DNA from: Clostridium niameyense
GTDB taxonomy: Bacteria > Bacillota > Clostridia > Clostridiales > Clostridiaceae
Assembly (NCBI RefSeq): GCF_001243045.1
Contig: NZ_LN849007.1
Span: forward strand, 462,989 to 526,988
Length of the DNA stretch: 64,000 nucleotides
Direction: 5' to 3'
Shown here one piece after another: positions 7,942 through 17,820 of this stretch. The position numbers and the translations under genes are program-made. Below the pieces are notes generated by a model. That model had not been told where the DNA came from, did not search any database, and saw only the letters and a list, made by a program, of their open reading frames with translations. Position 1 is the first letter of the stretch; each line of letters starts with the position of its first letter.

Positions 7942-8838
7942 TTGAATAAGGATATAATTAGATATCAAAAGGCTTTTAATACTATAATAGAAAGATTAAA
8001 AGACAATGATAAGGTTTTAGCAGTTATGGTATTTGGAAGTATGGTTACAGGTGATTTATGGGAAGAGTCAGATATAGACTTGTTTATTATATTAGATAAA
8101 AAATCATCTTCCATAAAAAAGATTTATACAGAAGAAAAAGGTGTACCTATACATATTAAACTTTTAGATAGCAATGAACTAAATACAATATATGATGATG
8201 ATTTAAGGGGAGGAAAAACTCATAGAATATTTGCATCTTCTAGATTAGTTTTTTCTAAAGATTTATCTGTTAACTCATGGTATGATAAGTGTAGGTATTA
8301 CCCAGATAGGGATAGGGAAAGATGGAATTTAGTTTATTTAGGAAACTTATTTAAAAGTATTGGTATGTGCAAAAAATATCTAAAAAATTCTGGATTTTAT
8401 GTGGCTTATAATGCGGCAATAAACATAGTAGAAGATTTTTCAAAACTTTATATTAACTATTCAGGATATATGATAAGTAAGGATGCTATAACTATGGCAA
8501 CAAGTTTAAATGATGAATTTAAGAAAATTGTGGATAGTTTATTTTTTTATAAGGAAAATTTGAAAGAAATAATAAATAAATTAATAAAGTATATAGAAGA
8601 TTTTTTAAATGATAATATAAGAAAAATTACATCAATATTAATGGATTATATGAAAGAGAAAGAAATATTATTAACTTCAGAAGAAATAGAAAAAGATTCT
8701 ATTTTTATAAATTATAATATACATATGGAAGAAATATTAAATTGTTTAAATAAGCTAAATATTATAAAAAAAAGCAGTAGAAAAGTTAAGGTAAATACTG
8801 GGGAGCTATTATTTGAACAAAATGTTTATTTTATATAA
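7942..8838 (+). CDS. Nucleotidyltransferase-domain protein
   Basis: A 298-residue protein of the DNA-polymerase-beta-like nucleotidyltransferase superfamily. The signature GSMVTGDLWEESDIDLF (about residues 32-48) has the GS(x)nDxD pattern that binds Mg-NTP, as in aminoglycoside nucleotidyltransferases and MNT toxin-antitoxin proteins. The following 200 residues are mostly helical, and the C-terminus resembles a small winged helix, but I cannot assign a substrate. Start is TTG 7942 after a GAGAGGGTGG site. The next gene is a MocR-type regulator 54 bases on. It could be an antibiotic-modifying or a housekeeping transferase; the sequence does not decide. Confidence 0.75.
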   Translation: MNKDIIRYQKAFNTIIERLKDNDKVLAVMVFGSMVTGDLWEESDIDLFIILDKKSSSIKKIYTEEKGVPIHIKLLDSNELNTIYDDDLRGGKTHRIFASSRLVFSKDLSVNSWYDKCRYYPDRDRERWNLVYLGNLFKSIGMCKKYLKNSGFYVAYNAAINIVEDFSKLYINYSGYMISKDAITMATSLNDEFKKIVDSLFFYKENLKEIINKLIKYIEDFLNDNIRKITSILMDYMKEKEILLTSEEIEKDSIFINYNIHMEEILNCLNKLNIIKKSSRKVKVNTGELLFEQNVYFI

Positions 8839-8892
8839 TGTTTTTAAACTAAAAATTATTTCGTTATTAAGTTATAAGATAGGGTGGATATT

Positions 8893-10299
8893 GTGGAAAA
8901 GTATAGTGTAACCTTTAGTCAATCTAAAATGCCTAAATATATGGTTGTATATGATTATATAAAAAATATGATTGATTCTAATGAAATTAAAGATAATGAA
9001 AAGTTACCGTCTATAAGGAAATTAGCAAATTTTCTAAAGGTTAATAATGTTACTATAGTAAATGCTTATAATAAATTGGTATCTCAAGGATATGCTACTA
9101 AAAAAGTTGGGAGTGGTACTTATGCTAAGAGAAAAGAAGTTACTAGAAATTTTAAAAGAGAGTATGCTGATAGATTAAAACATATATCCAATAGTGATAA
9201 TGAAGAATATATAGATTTCATAGGTGAAGGTGCTTGTGGAGATTTGTTTCCTGTAGAAACTTTTAAAAATATGATTAATGAAGTTTTAGATAGGGATGGA
9301 AAAGATGCTTTGATATATCAAGAATCTTTAGGTTATGAAGGATTAAGAGAACATATAGATGAAGTATTTTGGAAAAATAAAATAGGTAAGGACAATATTC
9401 TCATAGTTTCAGGGGCGCAACAGGGTATTGATATAATATCTAAAGCTATAGTAAATATTAATGATAATATCTTGTTGGAAAAGCCTACTTATAGTGGTGC
9501 AATATCTGTATTTAAGTGGAGAAGAGCTAATATATTTGAAGTAGCTATAGAAAAGGACGGAATAGATATAAATGAACTAGAAAAAATAGTTAAAAAACAT
9601 AATATAAAATGTTTTTATACTATGAGTTATTTTCAAAATCCTACAGGGGTAAGTTGTAGTTTAGAAAAGAAAAGAGCTATACTTAACTTGGCAACTATAT
9701 ACGACTTTTATATAATTGAAGATGATTATTTGTCTGAGTTAATTTATGATAAAAGTATAAAATATACTACCTTTAAAAGTTTAGATAGAAATGATAAGGT
9801 TATATATATAAAAAGTTTTTCTAAGATTTTTTTACCTGGAATTAGATTAGGATATGTTATTCCACCTAAAAAATTAAGGGAAAGCATTCAAAGTGTAAAA
9901 GTTAATACAGATATATCTACTTCAAGTTTAATGCAAAGAGCCTTAGATTTATATTTAACAAAAGGATTTTGGATAAGATATATAAATTATTTAAATGATT
10001 TTTATTTGTCTAAATATGAATATACGAAAAAATATTTAGAAGATTTATTAAAAGATAAAGTGGAAATTTACGTGCCTGGTGGAGGACTTCATTTCTATAT
10101 GAGAATAAAAGAAAACATAGAGATTAATTCTATGAGACTTTTTAATGAATGCATAAAGAATAAAGTTTTAATTACTCCGGGAGTATTATTTTATAAAAAT
10201 CCTAAGGAGGGATTGAGGTATTTTAGGATAGGTTTTTCAGAAAATACCAAAGAAGATATACTTAAAGGTATAACTTTAATAAATAATGTTTTAAAGTAA
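8893..10299 (+). CDS. MocR/PdxR-type regulator (GntR wHTH fused to class I aminotransferase fold)
   Basis: About 468 residues. The N-terminal 75 are a GntR-type winged helix (IKDNEKLPSIRKLANFLKVN, then 'TIVNAYNKLVSQGYATKKVGSGTY'). The rest is a PLP-dependent fold-type I aminotransferase domain with the PLP lysine in 'YIKSFSKIFLPGIRLGY' and Asp/Tyr contacts in 'DDYLSELIYD'. Such proteins are transcription factors that sense PLP, amino acids or related compounds, though some are true transaminases. GTG 8893 is chosen because AGGGTGG lies 5-11 bases before it; an in-frame GTG 8884 lies within that site. No pyridoxal gene is adjacent, so the target is unknown. Confidence 0.85.
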   Translation: MEKYSVTFSQSKMPKYMVVYDYIKNMIDSNEIKDNEKLPSIRKLANFLKVNNVTIVNAYNKLVSQGYATKKVGSGTYAKRKEVTRNFKREYADRLKHISNSDNEEYIDFIGEGACGDLFPVETFKNMINEVLDRDGKDALIYQESLGYEGLREHIDEVFWKNKIGKDNILIVSGAQQGIDIISKAIVNINDNILLEKPTYSGAISVFKWRRANIFEVAIEKDGIDINELEKIVKKHNIKCFYTMSYFQNPTGVSCSLEKKRAILNLATIYDFYIIEDDYLSELIYDKSIKYTTFKSLDRNDKVIYIKSFSKIFLPGIRLGYVIPPKKLRESIQSVKVNTDISTSSLMQRALDLYLTKGFWIRYINYLNDFYLSKYEYTKKYLEDLLKDKVEIYVPGGGLHFYMRIKENIEINSMRLFNECIKNKVLITPGVLFYKNPKEGLRYFRIGFSENTKEDILKGITLINNVLK

Positions 10300-10318
10300 T
10301 TTAAAGAAGGTGATTTGT

Positions 10319-10990
10319 TTGAATAAAAATATGTTAATTATAGATTGGGAAAAGATACAAGATTATTCAGAAGAAGAAATCACCTATTTTTTATACTCTG
10401 AGGGTAAATCTATACAAACATTAGCTCGAATAAGAAGACTAGATGAAGCTACTATAAAAAAACATGTGCTAGAAGGTAAGATTAAATATGGAATTTTAGC
10501 TAAAAGCTCTAATATAAAAGAGTTATTTACTATATTAAGTTCTTCTGGGAAACAAGATAAAATTGATACTATAAATTATTTAGATAAAATTACAAAAGAT
10601 AAACTAGTTAAATTTATAAAAGAAAATTATGCGGATATGTATCCTAGAGAAAAGCAATCAGCGGTTTGGATTTTAGGAGAAATAGGTTATATAGAAGGTA
10701 TTGATATTTTATTAAAAGCCTCAGTACACAAATTTATAAATATAAGAAGAATGGCGGTATCTGCTATGGGAAAAATAGGAGATAAAAAATGTGAGGAAGC
10801 ATTGATAAGAGCATTAGAAGATGATAATCCACAGGTGGTTTTTTATGCCATAAAATCATTATATAAAATAAAAAGTAGTAAAGCCAAATTAAAGATAATT
10901 AGGTTAAAAGATAATGCAAATAAAGATTACATAAAAAATGCAGCAGAAGAATATTTAAGTGAAACGGATAGTGATACTTCTAAAGGTTAA
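10319..10990 (+). CDS. HEAT-repeat protein
   Basis: About 223 residues. The N-terminal 60 include a helix-turn-helix-like part (IQTLARIRRLDEATIKKHVLEGK). Residues 95-200 carry HEAT/PBS-lyase-type repeats, with the recurring pattern 'W/AILGEIGYIEGIDILLKA', 'MAVSAMGKIGDKKCEEALIRAL' and 'VVFYAIKSLYKIKS'. These make a protein-interaction scaffold and no catalytic motif is seen. Start TTG 10319 is preferred to GTG 10310 because the AAAGAAGGTGA site overlaps the latter. It follows the MocR gene by 19 bases and is probably co-transcribed. The exact partner is unknown. Confidence 0.8.
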   Translation: MNKNMLIIDWEKIQDYSEEEITYFLYSEGKSIQTLARIRRLDEATIKKHVLEGKIKYGILAKSSNIKELFTILSSSGKQDKIDTINYLDKITKDKLVKFIKENYADMYPREKQSAVWILGEIGYIEGIDILLKASVHKFINIRRMAVSAMGKIGDKKCEEALIRALEDDNPQVVFYAIKSLYKIKSSKAKLKIIRLKDNANKDYIKNAAEEYLSETDSDTSKG

Positions 10991-11030
10991 ATAAGAAAAG
11001 TTATAGGTCTTAAAAGGGAGTGAAAATATA

Positions 11031-11678
11031 TTGACGTATTTTACCATAAGAAATTTCGGAAAAGATGAATTTGAGGAAAAAAAATCTGTATTCATAGGAC
11101 GAGCCAAAAGAGTTTATACAGAGGATGAAGCTAAAGAATTTATAAATAAAGTTAAAGGAGAAGAAAAAGAAGCAAGACACAATATATATGCCTATGTAAT
11201 AGGTAAAAATATGGGAATTCAAAGATATAGCGATGATGGGGAACCTCAAGGCACAGGAGGAGTTCCGGTTTTAGATGTTATTAAGAAAAAAGAACTTACG
11301 GACATAGTGGTTGTAGTTACAAGGTATTTTGGAGGAATACTGCTAGGAAAAGGTGGACTTGTAAGAGCATACTCAAAAGGAGCATCTATATCTATAGATA
11401 ATGCAGGTATAGTGGCGAGAGTAAAGGGATCACCAATTTTAATTACTGCAGATTATGATGCTTTAGGGAAAATTCAATATGCTTTTGAACAGGAGTCATG
11501 GCATATTGAAAATATAGAATATACAGACAAGGTTACTATAACTATGCTATGTGAATCAAAATTAATAGATAGAGTGAGTAAAAAAGTAACTGAAATTACA
11601 AGTGGTAAAAGTAAGATAATTACAGGGGATGAAAAATATTATTTTAAAATGAAAAACAGATTATATAATGATGTATAA
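11031..11678 (+). CDS. YigZ/IMPACT family protein
   Basis: A 215-residue member of the UPF0029/IMPACT family. The N-terminal domain has the hallmark 'ARHNIYAYVIG', 'RYSDDGEPQGTGGVPVLDV' and 'VVVTRYFGGILLGKGGLVRAYSKGA'; the C-terminal domain is ferredoxin-like (DUF1949). The biochemical role is not settled; eukaryotic IMPACT controls GCN2, and bacterial YigZ may bind nucleic acid. TTG 11031 follows AAAGGGAGTG. It lies 40 bases after the HEAT-repeat gene and may be the last gene of that transcript. Confidence 0.92.
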   Translation: MTYFTIRNFGKDEFEEKKSVFIGRAKRVYTEDEAKEFINKVKGEEKEARHNIYAYVIGKNMGIQRYSDDGEPQGTGGVPVLDVIKKKELTDIVVVVTRYFGGILLGKGGLVRAYSKGASISIDNAGIVARVKGSPILITADYDALGKIQYAFEQESWHIENIEYTDKVTITMLCESKLIDRVSKKVTEITSGKSKIITGDEKYYFKMKNRLYNDV

Positions 11679-11700
11679 ATTGTAGATTCTTATTAATTAT

Positions 11701-11730
11701 TTGAATTTGTTACTTTTAATATGCTATAAT
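11701..11730 (+). promoter_or_regulatory. yebC promoter
   Basis: TTGAAT (11701-11706), an 18-base spacer, and extended -10 ATGCTATAAT ending at 11730. It leaves an AT-rich leader of about 100 bases before the yebC ribosome-binding site (AGGAGG, 11823-11828). Confidence 0.65.
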
Positions 11731-11836
11731 AATTTAGTGTTTTAAACCTTAATAATAAAAATATTTTTTATATATTAATTAAAATGATTTTATTAACTCA
11801 ATATAAATACTCGTAAATAAGTTAGGAGGAAAACGT

Positions 11837-12577
11837 ATGTCAGGACATTCAAAATGGCATAATATACAAGCAAAAAAAGGTAAAGCAGATGCAAAAAGAG
11901 GAAAAATATTTACTAAAATAGGTAAAGAAATTATGGTAGCAGTTAAGGAAGGAGGACCAAATCCAGATATAAATGCAAGACTAAGAGATGTTATAGCAAA
12001 AGCTAAGTCTAATAATATGCCTAATGATACAATTTCAAGATCTATAAAGAAAGCTTCTGGAGAATTAGGTGGAGTTAACTATGAAGAAATAGTATATGAA
12101 GGATATGGTCCATGTGGTGTAGCTGTTGTAGTAGAATCTTTAACAGATAATAAAAATAGAACAGCTGGAAATGTACGTCACACTTTTGATAAACATGGTG
12201 GAAATCTAGGTGCTAACGGTTGTGTTGGTTGGATGTTCCAAAAAAAAGGACAAATCATAATTGAAAGAAAAGAAGAAATGGATGAAGAAGAGGTTATGAT
12301 GCAGGCTTTAGAAGCAGGAGCAGAAGATTTTAATGCAGAAGAAGAAGCTTTTGAAATCATAACTACTATGGAAAGCTTTGGATTAGTTAGAGAAGCTCTA
12401 GAAAAAGAAGGCTTTGAATTTGCTTCAGCAGAACTTACTATGATACCAGATAATTATGTTGAAGTTAGCATGGAAGATGCAGCAAAAGTTCAAAAACTTA
12501 TAGATACAATAGAAGATGATGATGATGTACAAAATGTATATCATAATGCTGAATTCCCAGATGAATTTGAAGGTTAG
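11837..12577 (+). CDS. yebC: YebC/PmpR family protein (TACO1-like)
   Basis: A 246-residue full-length YebC protein. The start [18 protein letters not shown] is diagnostic, followed by '[20 protein letters not shown]', 'IEKA'-type helical segments and the acidic C-terminal domain ending in '[11 protein letters not shown]'. Family members act as transcription regulators or help ribosomes through proline-rich stretches. In Bacillus yebC is in the same position upstream of bofC-ruvAB. Start ATG 11837 follows GGAGG. A terminator follows it. Confidence 0.97.
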   Translation: MSGHSKWHNIQAKKGKADAKRGKIFTKIGKEIMVAVKEGGPNPDINARLRDVIAKAKSNNMPNDTISRSIKKASGELGGVNYEEIVYEGYGPCGVAVVVESLTDNKNRTAGNVRHTFDKHGGNLGANGCVGWMFQKKGQIIIERKEEMDEEEVMMQALEAGAEDFNAEEEAFEIITTMESFGLVREALEKEGFEFASAELTMIPDNYVEVSMEDAAKVQKLIDTIEDDDDVQNVYHNAEFPDEFEG

Positions 12578-12609
12578 TATGGATACATAAATAAAAAATA
12601 TATTAATAT

Positions 12610-12661
12610 AGCTACTTTTTAAGACAAACATATTATTTGTTTATAAAAAGTAGCTTTTTTG
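12610..12661 (+). terminator. yebC terminator
   Basis: AGCTACTTTTTA (12610-12621) pairs with TAAAAAGTAGCT (12644-12655). An inner ACAAACA/TTTGT also pairs. A run of T follows. Confidence 0.8.
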
Positions 12662-12718
12662 TATAGCTTTGAATAAATTAGAAACTATATGTCCATAATA
12701 GACTATAGGAGGGATATT

Positions 12719-13330
12719 ATGGATCTTAAAAAAAGAAATATAACTATAATTGCTGTTTCAATTGCAGTTTTATTTGTATCATTTTATTACATAAGATTAG
12801 TTAAAATAAAAGGAACAAAAGTGGATAGTAATAAAAGGCAAGTTAATTCTTATGAAAAACAACAAGATTCCTTAGCAGTAGGTGGAAATAAAGGTGCTAT
12901 TTTATCAAAAGGTTGTAAGCTAATATTTAAAATAAAATATACAAAATCTAATGATGAATTAGTACAAAGTGAAGAGCAACTTAAAGAGGGGAGTAACTTA
13001 TTAGGTAAAGGAAAAGAGGATGTAGAAAATTTCTATAAGGAAGAAGGATTTAAGATAGAAAAGTTTTCATCTAATGAAGTTATATTAGTAAAAAATGAAG
13101 ATAAATATGCGCCTAATAAATATGTATTAGGTATTAAAGATGGAAAAATAGCCATATACAGAACAGATAAGAGTGGAAATATGCATATTGAAGATGAGCA
13201 CAAAGATATAACAGATATTAAAGCTAATAGATTAAAAGAACAAGATATTGAAATGCTTACAAAAGGAGATAAGTATTTTCAGTGTAATACAAGAGAGGAA
13301 GCAGAGGCTCGTCTTGAAGATTATGAGTAG
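12719..13330 (+). CDS. BofC-like sporulation protein (BofC C-terminal domain)
   Basis: A 203-residue protein with a short basic N-terminus, one membrane helix (about residues 8-26) and an extracytoplasmic domain. The last 70 residues ('APNKYVLGIKDGKIAIYRTDKSG' region and 'TREEAEARLEDYE') resemble the BofC C-terminal domain. In Bacillus, BofC sits between yebC and ruvA and restrains the SpoIVB protease in the space between forespore and mother cell. The same position here supports the call. ATG 12719 is chosen because AGGAGGG lies just before it. The N-terminal half does not clearly match Bacillus BofC, so a direct role in SpoIVB control is an inference. Confidence 0.7.
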   Translation: MDLKKRNITIIAVSIAVLFVSFYYIRLVKIKGTKVDSNKRQVNSYEKQQDSLAVGGNKGAILSKGCKLIFKIKYTKSNDELVQSEEQLKEGSNLLGKGKEDVENFYKEEGFKIEKFSSNEVILVKNEDKYAPNKYVLGIKDGKIAIYRTDKSGNMHIEDEHKDITDIKANRLKEQDIEMLTKGDKYFQCNTREEAEARLEDYE

Positions 13331-13509
13331 TGGAAAAATATATCCTTATAATATTTTATAAAAGTTTAAGATTGTATTTTAAATTATTTATAAAATATTA
13401 AAGGGGTATGTTTTTTTGTTTTCAGTAAAATGGTTTTAGTTGAATAAAGATTATTAAAATGGTAAAGTATAATATGTCTATTAATATTTATTATGGGGGT
13501 TTTTATAAG

Positions 13510-14100
13510 GTGTACGAGTATATAAAAGGTATATATATAGATATGTATAAAGATTATGTAGTAATTGAGAATAATAAAATAGGATACAAAATTTATACAT
13601 CAGGTAGTACCATGGCCAAAATGCCATCGCCTAAGGAAGAAGTAATGCTATATACCCATCAAATAGTTAGAGAAGATTTTATGGGATTATATGGGTTTCT
13701 TACAAAAAATGAATTAAATATGTTTAATCTTCTTTTAACAATAAATGGAGTAGGGGCAAAAGCATCATTGTCTTTATTATCTATAAGTAGTGTTTCTAAT
13801 TTAAAATATGCTATAAAAATGGGTGAAGAAAAGATTTTAACAAAGGCCCCAGGAATAGGCAAAAAAACAGCACAAAGAATAATATTAGAGCTTAAAGATA
13901 AAATAGAATTAGATAGTATAATTCAAGATGATACGGATGCATCAGATTTTAATAATGATAAAAAGGCTTTAGAAGCCTTAGAGGCTTTAGTAACTTTAGG
14001 ATATTCTGAAAAAGAAGCTAAAAAGGCTGTAGAAGACTGTGAAGTATCAAATTCTTTAGAGAAGATAATAAAAGAAGCTTTAAAGAATCTAATGAAATAA
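13510..14100 (+). CDS. ruvA: Holliday junction branch-migration protein RuvA
   Basis: A 196-residue protein that binds Holliday junctions and loads the RuvB motor. The N-terminal OB domain begins (V)YEYIKGIYIDMYKDYVVIE. Tandem helix-hairpin-helix motifs follow ('LLTINGVGAKASLSLLS' and 'TKAPGIGKKTAQRIILELKD'), and the C-terminal UBA-like RuvB-contact domain is 'ALEALVTLGYSEKEAKKAV'. The frame is open to 13459, but GTG 13510 gives the standard N-terminus and follows a GGGGG site at 13495-13500. ruvB starts 16 bases downstream. Confidence 0.96.
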   Translation: MYEYIKGIYIDMYKDYVVIENNKIGYKIYTSGSTMAKMPSPKEEVMLYTHQIVREDFMGLYGFLTKNELNMFNLLLTINGVGAKASLSLLSISSVSNLKYAIKMGEEKILTKAPGIGKKTAQRIILELKDKIELDSIIQDDTDASDFNNDKKALEALEALVTLGYSEKEAKKAVEDCEVSNSLEKIIKEALKNLMK

Positions 14101-14115
14101 TTAGGGGGAGTTAGC

Positions 14116-15144
14116 ATGGAGGAGAGAATAGTGACTCCTTTTGATGTAAATGATGATAAGGAGCAGTATAGTTTAAGACCTACCACACTAAATGAATATA
14201 TAGGTCAAAAAAAGGTGAAAGAAAATTTAGATATATTTATAAAGGCGGCTAAAAGAAGAGGAGAAGCTTTGGATCATGTACTTTTTTATGGGCCACCTGG
14301 ACTTGGAAAAACAACTTTAGCAAACATTATAGCTAGGGAAATGAGTGGAAATTTAAAAGTAACCTCAGGTCCTGCCATAGAAAAGGCTGGTGATCTTGCG
14401 GCTATACTTACAACTCTTACAGACTATGATGTTTTATTTATTGATGAAATTCATAGATTAAATAGATCAGTAGAAGAAATATTATATCCAGCTATGGAAG
14501 ATTATGCTTTAGACATAGTTATTGGTAAAGGTGCAGCAGCTAAATCTATACGATTAGACTTGCCTAAGTTTACTCTTATAGGGGCTACTACTAGGGTAGG
14601 ACTTTTAACTTCACCTCTAAGAGATAGATTTGGAATGTTATGTCCTATGGAATTTTATACAGATGATGAACTAAAAGAAATAGTTATAAGGTCAGCATCA
14701 ATTTTAGATGTAACTATGGATGAAGATTCGGCTTATGAAATAGGAAAAAGATCACGAGGCACTCCTAGAATTGCTAATAGACTTTTGAAAAGAGTTAGAG
14801 ATTATTGTGAAGTTAGAAGTGATGGAACCATAACTATACAAGAATGTAAAAAAGCATTAAATCTTTTAGAAGTGGATAAAGAGGGGCTGGATAAAATTGA
14901 TAATAAAATATTAGAAGCTATAACGTATAATTTTAAAGGTGGCCCTGTAGGACTTGAAACTCTAGCTTATTTTATTGGAGAGGAACTAGACACTATACAG
15001 GATGTATATGAACCTTATTTAATTCAAAAGGGTTTTGTAATTAGAACTCCAAGAGGAAGAGTAGCTTCAGAAAAAGTGTATAAACATTTCAATATACAAA
15101 AAAAGAGCCATAATTTAGACCAATTATCTTTAATTAAAGATTAG
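14116..15144 (+). CDS. ruvB: Holliday junction helicase RuvB
   Basis: A 342-residue AAA+ motor that drives branch migration with RuvA. The Walker [10 protein letters not shown] is at residues 59-67 and Walker B LFIDEIHR near 109-116. Sensor 1 is in '[21 protein letters not shown]' and sensor 2/arginine in '[17 protein letters not shown]'. The C-terminal winged helix is '[16 protein letters not shown]'. Length and order are normal. It is 15 bases after ruvA and in the ruvAB-queA-tgt operon. Confidence 0.98.
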   Translation: MEERIVTPFDVNDDKEQYSLRPTTLNEYIGQKKVKENLDIFIKAAKRRGEALDHVLFYGPPGLGKTTLANIIAREMSGNLKVTSGPAIEKAGDLAAILTTLTDYDVLFIDEIHRLNRSVEEILYPAMEDYALDIVIGKGAAAKSIRLDLPKFTLIGATTRVGLLTSPLRDRFGMLCPMEFYTDDELKEIVIRSASILDVTMDEDSAYEIGKRSRGTPRIANRLLKRVRDYCEVRSDGTITIQECKKALNLLEVDKEGLDKIDNKILEAITYNFKGGPVGLETLAYFIGEELDTIQDVYEPYLIQKGFVIRTPRGRVASEKVYKHFNIQKKSHNLDQLSLIKD

Positions 15145-15185
15145 AAAAATAAATAATAAATGTTTTTGTTTAAGGGGTGGAAAAC

Positions 15186-16211
15186 TTGAAAGTAAAAGAT
15201 TTTGATTTTTATTTACCAGAGGAATTAATAGCACAACATCCAATGGAAAAAAGAGATGAGGCAAGACTTTTAGTGCTAGACAAAAATACTGGAAATATAG
15301 AACATAAAATTTTTAAAGACATACTAGATTATTTAAATCCAGGGGATTGTTTAGTATTAAATGATACTAGAGTTATTCCTGCAAGACTTATAGGTTCAAA
15401 GGAAGAAACCGGAGGAAAAATGGAGTTTCTTCTTTTAAAAAGAAAAGAGAAAGATGTTTGGGAAACTTTAGTTAAGCCAGGAAAAAGAGCGAAGATAGGT
15501 TCAAAGTTTGTATTTGGAAATGGAGAACTTAAAGCAGAAGTTATAGGCATGGGTGAAGGCGGTAGTAGAATAGTAAAGTTTTATTATGAAGGAATATTTG
15601 AAGAAATATTAGATCAATTAGGACAAATGCCATTACCACCTTACATAAAAGCTAGATTAGAAGATAAAGAAATGTATCAAACGGTTTATTCAAAAGATCA
15701 AGGATCAGCTGCAGCACCAACAGCAGGTTTACATTTTACTGAAGAGTTACTTAAAGAGATTGAAAATAGAGGAATAAAGCTAGCATTTTTAACTTTACAT
15801 GTAGGACTTGGAACCTTTAGACCGGTAAAAGCTGAAAATATAGAAGATCATGATATGCATTCAGAATTTTATAGAATAACCAAAGAAACTGCAGACATAA
15901 TAAATTCTACTAAAAATAATGGTGGAAGGATTATAGCGGTAGGTACAACATCTTGTAGAACTTTAGAAACTGTAGGAGATGAAAGTGGAGAAGTAAGAGA
16001 AACTTCTGGATGGACAGATATATTTATATATCCAGGGTATAAATACAAAATAGTAGATGCCTTAATTACTAATTTCCATCTTCCACAATCTACGTTATTA
16101 ATGTTAGTATCAGCATTGGCAGGAAGAGAAAATATAATGAAAGCCTATGAAAATGCTGTTAAGGAACAATATAGATTTTTCTCCTTTGGAGATGCTATGT
16201 TTATTAAATAA
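15186..16211 (+). CDS. queA: S-adenosylmethionine:tRNA ribosyltransferase-isomerase QueA
   Basis: A 341-residue enzyme that converts preQ1-tRNA to epoxyqueuosine-tRNA using the ribosyl part of SAM. Family signatures are '[15 protein letters not shown]' at the start, '[10 protein letters not shown]', 'PLPPYIKA', '[22 protein letters not shown]', and '[17 protein letters not shown]'. TTG 15186 is preferred to the in-frame GTG 15177 since AAGGGGTGG spans the latter, and it gives the common MKVKDFDF start. It works with Tgt, encoded 14 bases downstream. Confidence 0.97.
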   Translation: MKVKDFDFYLPEELIAQHPMEKRDEARLLVLDKNTGNIEHKIFKDILDYLNPGDCLVLNDTRVIPARLIGSKEETGGKMEFLLLKRKEKDVWETLVKPGKRAKIGSKFVFGNGELKAEVIGMGEGGSRIVKFYYEGIFEEILDQLGQMPLPPYIKARLEDKEMYQTVYSKDQGSAAAPTAGLHFTEELLKEIENRGIKLAFLTLHVGLGTFRPVKAENIEDHDMHSEFYRITKETADIINSTKNNGGRIIAVGTTSCRTLETVGDESGEVRETSGWTDIFIYPGYKYKIVDALITNFHLPQSTLLMLVSALAGRENIMKAYENAVKEQYRFFSFGDAMFIK

Positions 16212-16225
16212 AAAGAGGTGTAAAA

Positions 16226-17356
16226 ATGTATAAATTACTAAAGAAATCAGGAAAAGCTAGAAGAGGTGAATTTATAACTCCTCATGGAGTTGTACAAACA
16301 CCTGTATTTATGAATGTAGGAACTTTAGCTGCTATAAAAGGCGCAGTATCCTCTATGGATTTAAAAGAAATAGGTTGTCAAGTAGAACTTTCTAATACAT
16401 ATCACCTTCATTTAAGACCTAGCGATAAAGTTGTTAAAAACATGGGCGGATTACATAAATTTATGAATTGGGATAGGCCTATTCTTACAGATTCAGGCGG
16501 ATTTCAAGTGTTTTCTTTAGCAAAAATAAGAAAGATAAAAGAAGAAGGAGTATATTTCAATTCTCATATAGATGGAAGAAGAATATTTATGGGACCAGAG
16601 GAAAGTATGAGAATACAAAGTAATCTAGCGTCAACTATAGCTATGGCTTTTGATGAATGTATAGAGAATCCAGCTCCTAGAGATTACGTAGAAAGATCTG
16701 TAGCTAGAACTACTAGATGGCTTTATAGATGTAAGGAAGAAATGGGTAGGTTAAATTCACTTCCTGAAACTATAAACAAAAAGCAAATGTTATTTGGAAT
16801 AAACCAAGGTGGAACTTATGAGGATATAAGAATAGAACATGCAAAAACTATAGCTAAATTAGATTTAGATGGATATGCTATAGGGGGACTTGCTGTAGGT
16901 GAAAGTCATGAAGATATGTATAGAATAATAGATGCAGTAGTACCACATCTTCCAGAGGATAAACCTATATACTTAATGGGAGTAGGAACTCCAAGCAATA
17001 TATTAGAGGCTGTAGATAGAGGAGTAGATTTCTTTGATTGTGTACTTCCAGCTAGAAATGGTCGACATGCTCATGTGTTCACTAAGGAAGGTAAGATAAA
17101 TTTATTAAATGCTAAGTTTGAATTAGATGATAGACCTATAGATGAGGGATGTCAGTGTCCAGCTTGTAGAAACTACTCAAGAGCTTATATAAGACATTTA
17201 TTTAAAGCAAAGGAAATGTTAGCTATGAGGTTATGTGTACTTCATAATTTATACTTTTATAATAATCTTATGCAGGAAATTAGAGATGCTATAGATGGAG
17301 ACTATTTTAAAGAATATAAAGAAAGAAAGTTAACTGAATGGGGCGGAAAAGCTTAA
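16226..17356 (+). CDS. tgt: Queuine/preQ1 tRNA-guanine transglycosylase
   Basis: A 376-residue enzyme that swaps guanine-34 of GUN-anticodon tRNAs for preQ1. The substrate-binding segment TDSGGFQVFSL starts at residue 88 (Asp89 is the conserved acid). 'VLPARNGRHAHVFT' supplies the second catalytic Asp region ('DFFDCVLP'). The zinc site CxCxxC...H appears as 'CQCPACRNYSRAYIRHL'. Standard length. It follows queA closely in the ruvAB-queA-tgt operon. Confidence 0.98.
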   Translation: MYKLLKKSGKARRGEFITPHGVVQTPVFMNVGTLAAIKGAVSSMDLKEIGCQVELSNTYHLHLRPSDKVVKNMGGLHKFMNWDRPILTDSGGFQVFSLAKIRKIKEEGVYFNSHIDGRRIFMGPEESMRIQSNLASTIAMAFDECIENPAPRDYVERSVARTTRWLYRCKEEMGRLNSLPETINKKQMLFGINQGGTYEDIRIEHAKTIAKLDLDGYAIGGLAVGESHEDMYRIIDAVVPHLPEDKPIYLMGVGTPSNILEAVDRGVDFFDCVLPARNGRHAHVFTKEGKINLLNAKFELDDRPIDEGCQCPACRNYSRAYIRHLFKAKEMLAMRLCVLHNLYFYNNLMQEIRDAIDGDYFKEYKERKLTEWGGKA

Positions 17357-17401
17357 TTTTAGCATAAAATATGAAAATTAGGATAAAAATACTAATGAGT
17401 A

Positions 17402-17452
17402 ATGTATTTTGTAAACTATAAGTTAATATTGGAAAATACATTTTATATTTTT
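17402..17452 (+). terminator. Probable tgt terminator hairpin
   Basis: AATGTATTTT near 17402 pairs with AAAATACATT near 17433, followed by TTATATTTTT. The loop is long and the stem AU-rich, so termination may be partial and allow read-through into yajC. Confidence 0.5.
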
Positions 17453-17503
17453 AAATAAAAATAGTAAAATATATTTTAGTATATAAAATAGGAGGGATAT
17501 GAA

Positions 17504-17815
17504 ATGCAACAAGGATTTATGGGACAGTTTATGTTTTTAATTGTAATGTTAGTTTTATTTTATTTAATGATTTTTTTACCAGAGAAAAAAAGAAAAAAGA
17601 ATTTTAATGAAATGATAAATTCATTATCACTTAATGATGAGATTATTACAAGAGGTGGAATAGTAGGTAAGGTGGTTAATATTCAAGATAATCTTGTAAT
17701 TGTGCAAACAGGACCTGAAAGAACAAGAATACAAGTAAGTAAGAGTTCTGTTTATAATGTAACTAAAAAAAGGGAAAACGAATCAGCAGATGTAAAAGAA
17801 AAAGAAGACAAATAA
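17504..17815 (+). CDS. yajC: Preprotein translocase subunit YajC
   Basis: A 103-residue SecDF-associated protein. It has one N-terminal membrane helix (residues 6-24, 'FMFLIVMLVLFYLMIFLP') followed by the conserved 'PEKKRKKNFNEMINSLSLNDEIITRGGIVGKV' and a basic/acidic tail. YajC joins SecD-SecF to the SecYEG channel. Start ATG 17504 follows AGGAGG. The usual tgt-yajC-...-secDF order is kept, with three genes inserted between yajC and secD. Confidence 0.96.
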   Translation: MQQGFMGQFMFLIVMLVLFYLMIFLPEKKRKKNFNEMINSLSLNDEIITRGGIVGKVVNIQDNLVIVQTGPERTRIQVSKSSVYNVTKKRENESADVKEKEDK

Positions 17816-17820
17816 TTGGT

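Noticed and set aside
8884-8892. GTG 8884 as start of the MocR gene
   Set aside because: It falls within the AGGGTGG ribosome-binding site used by GTG 8893.
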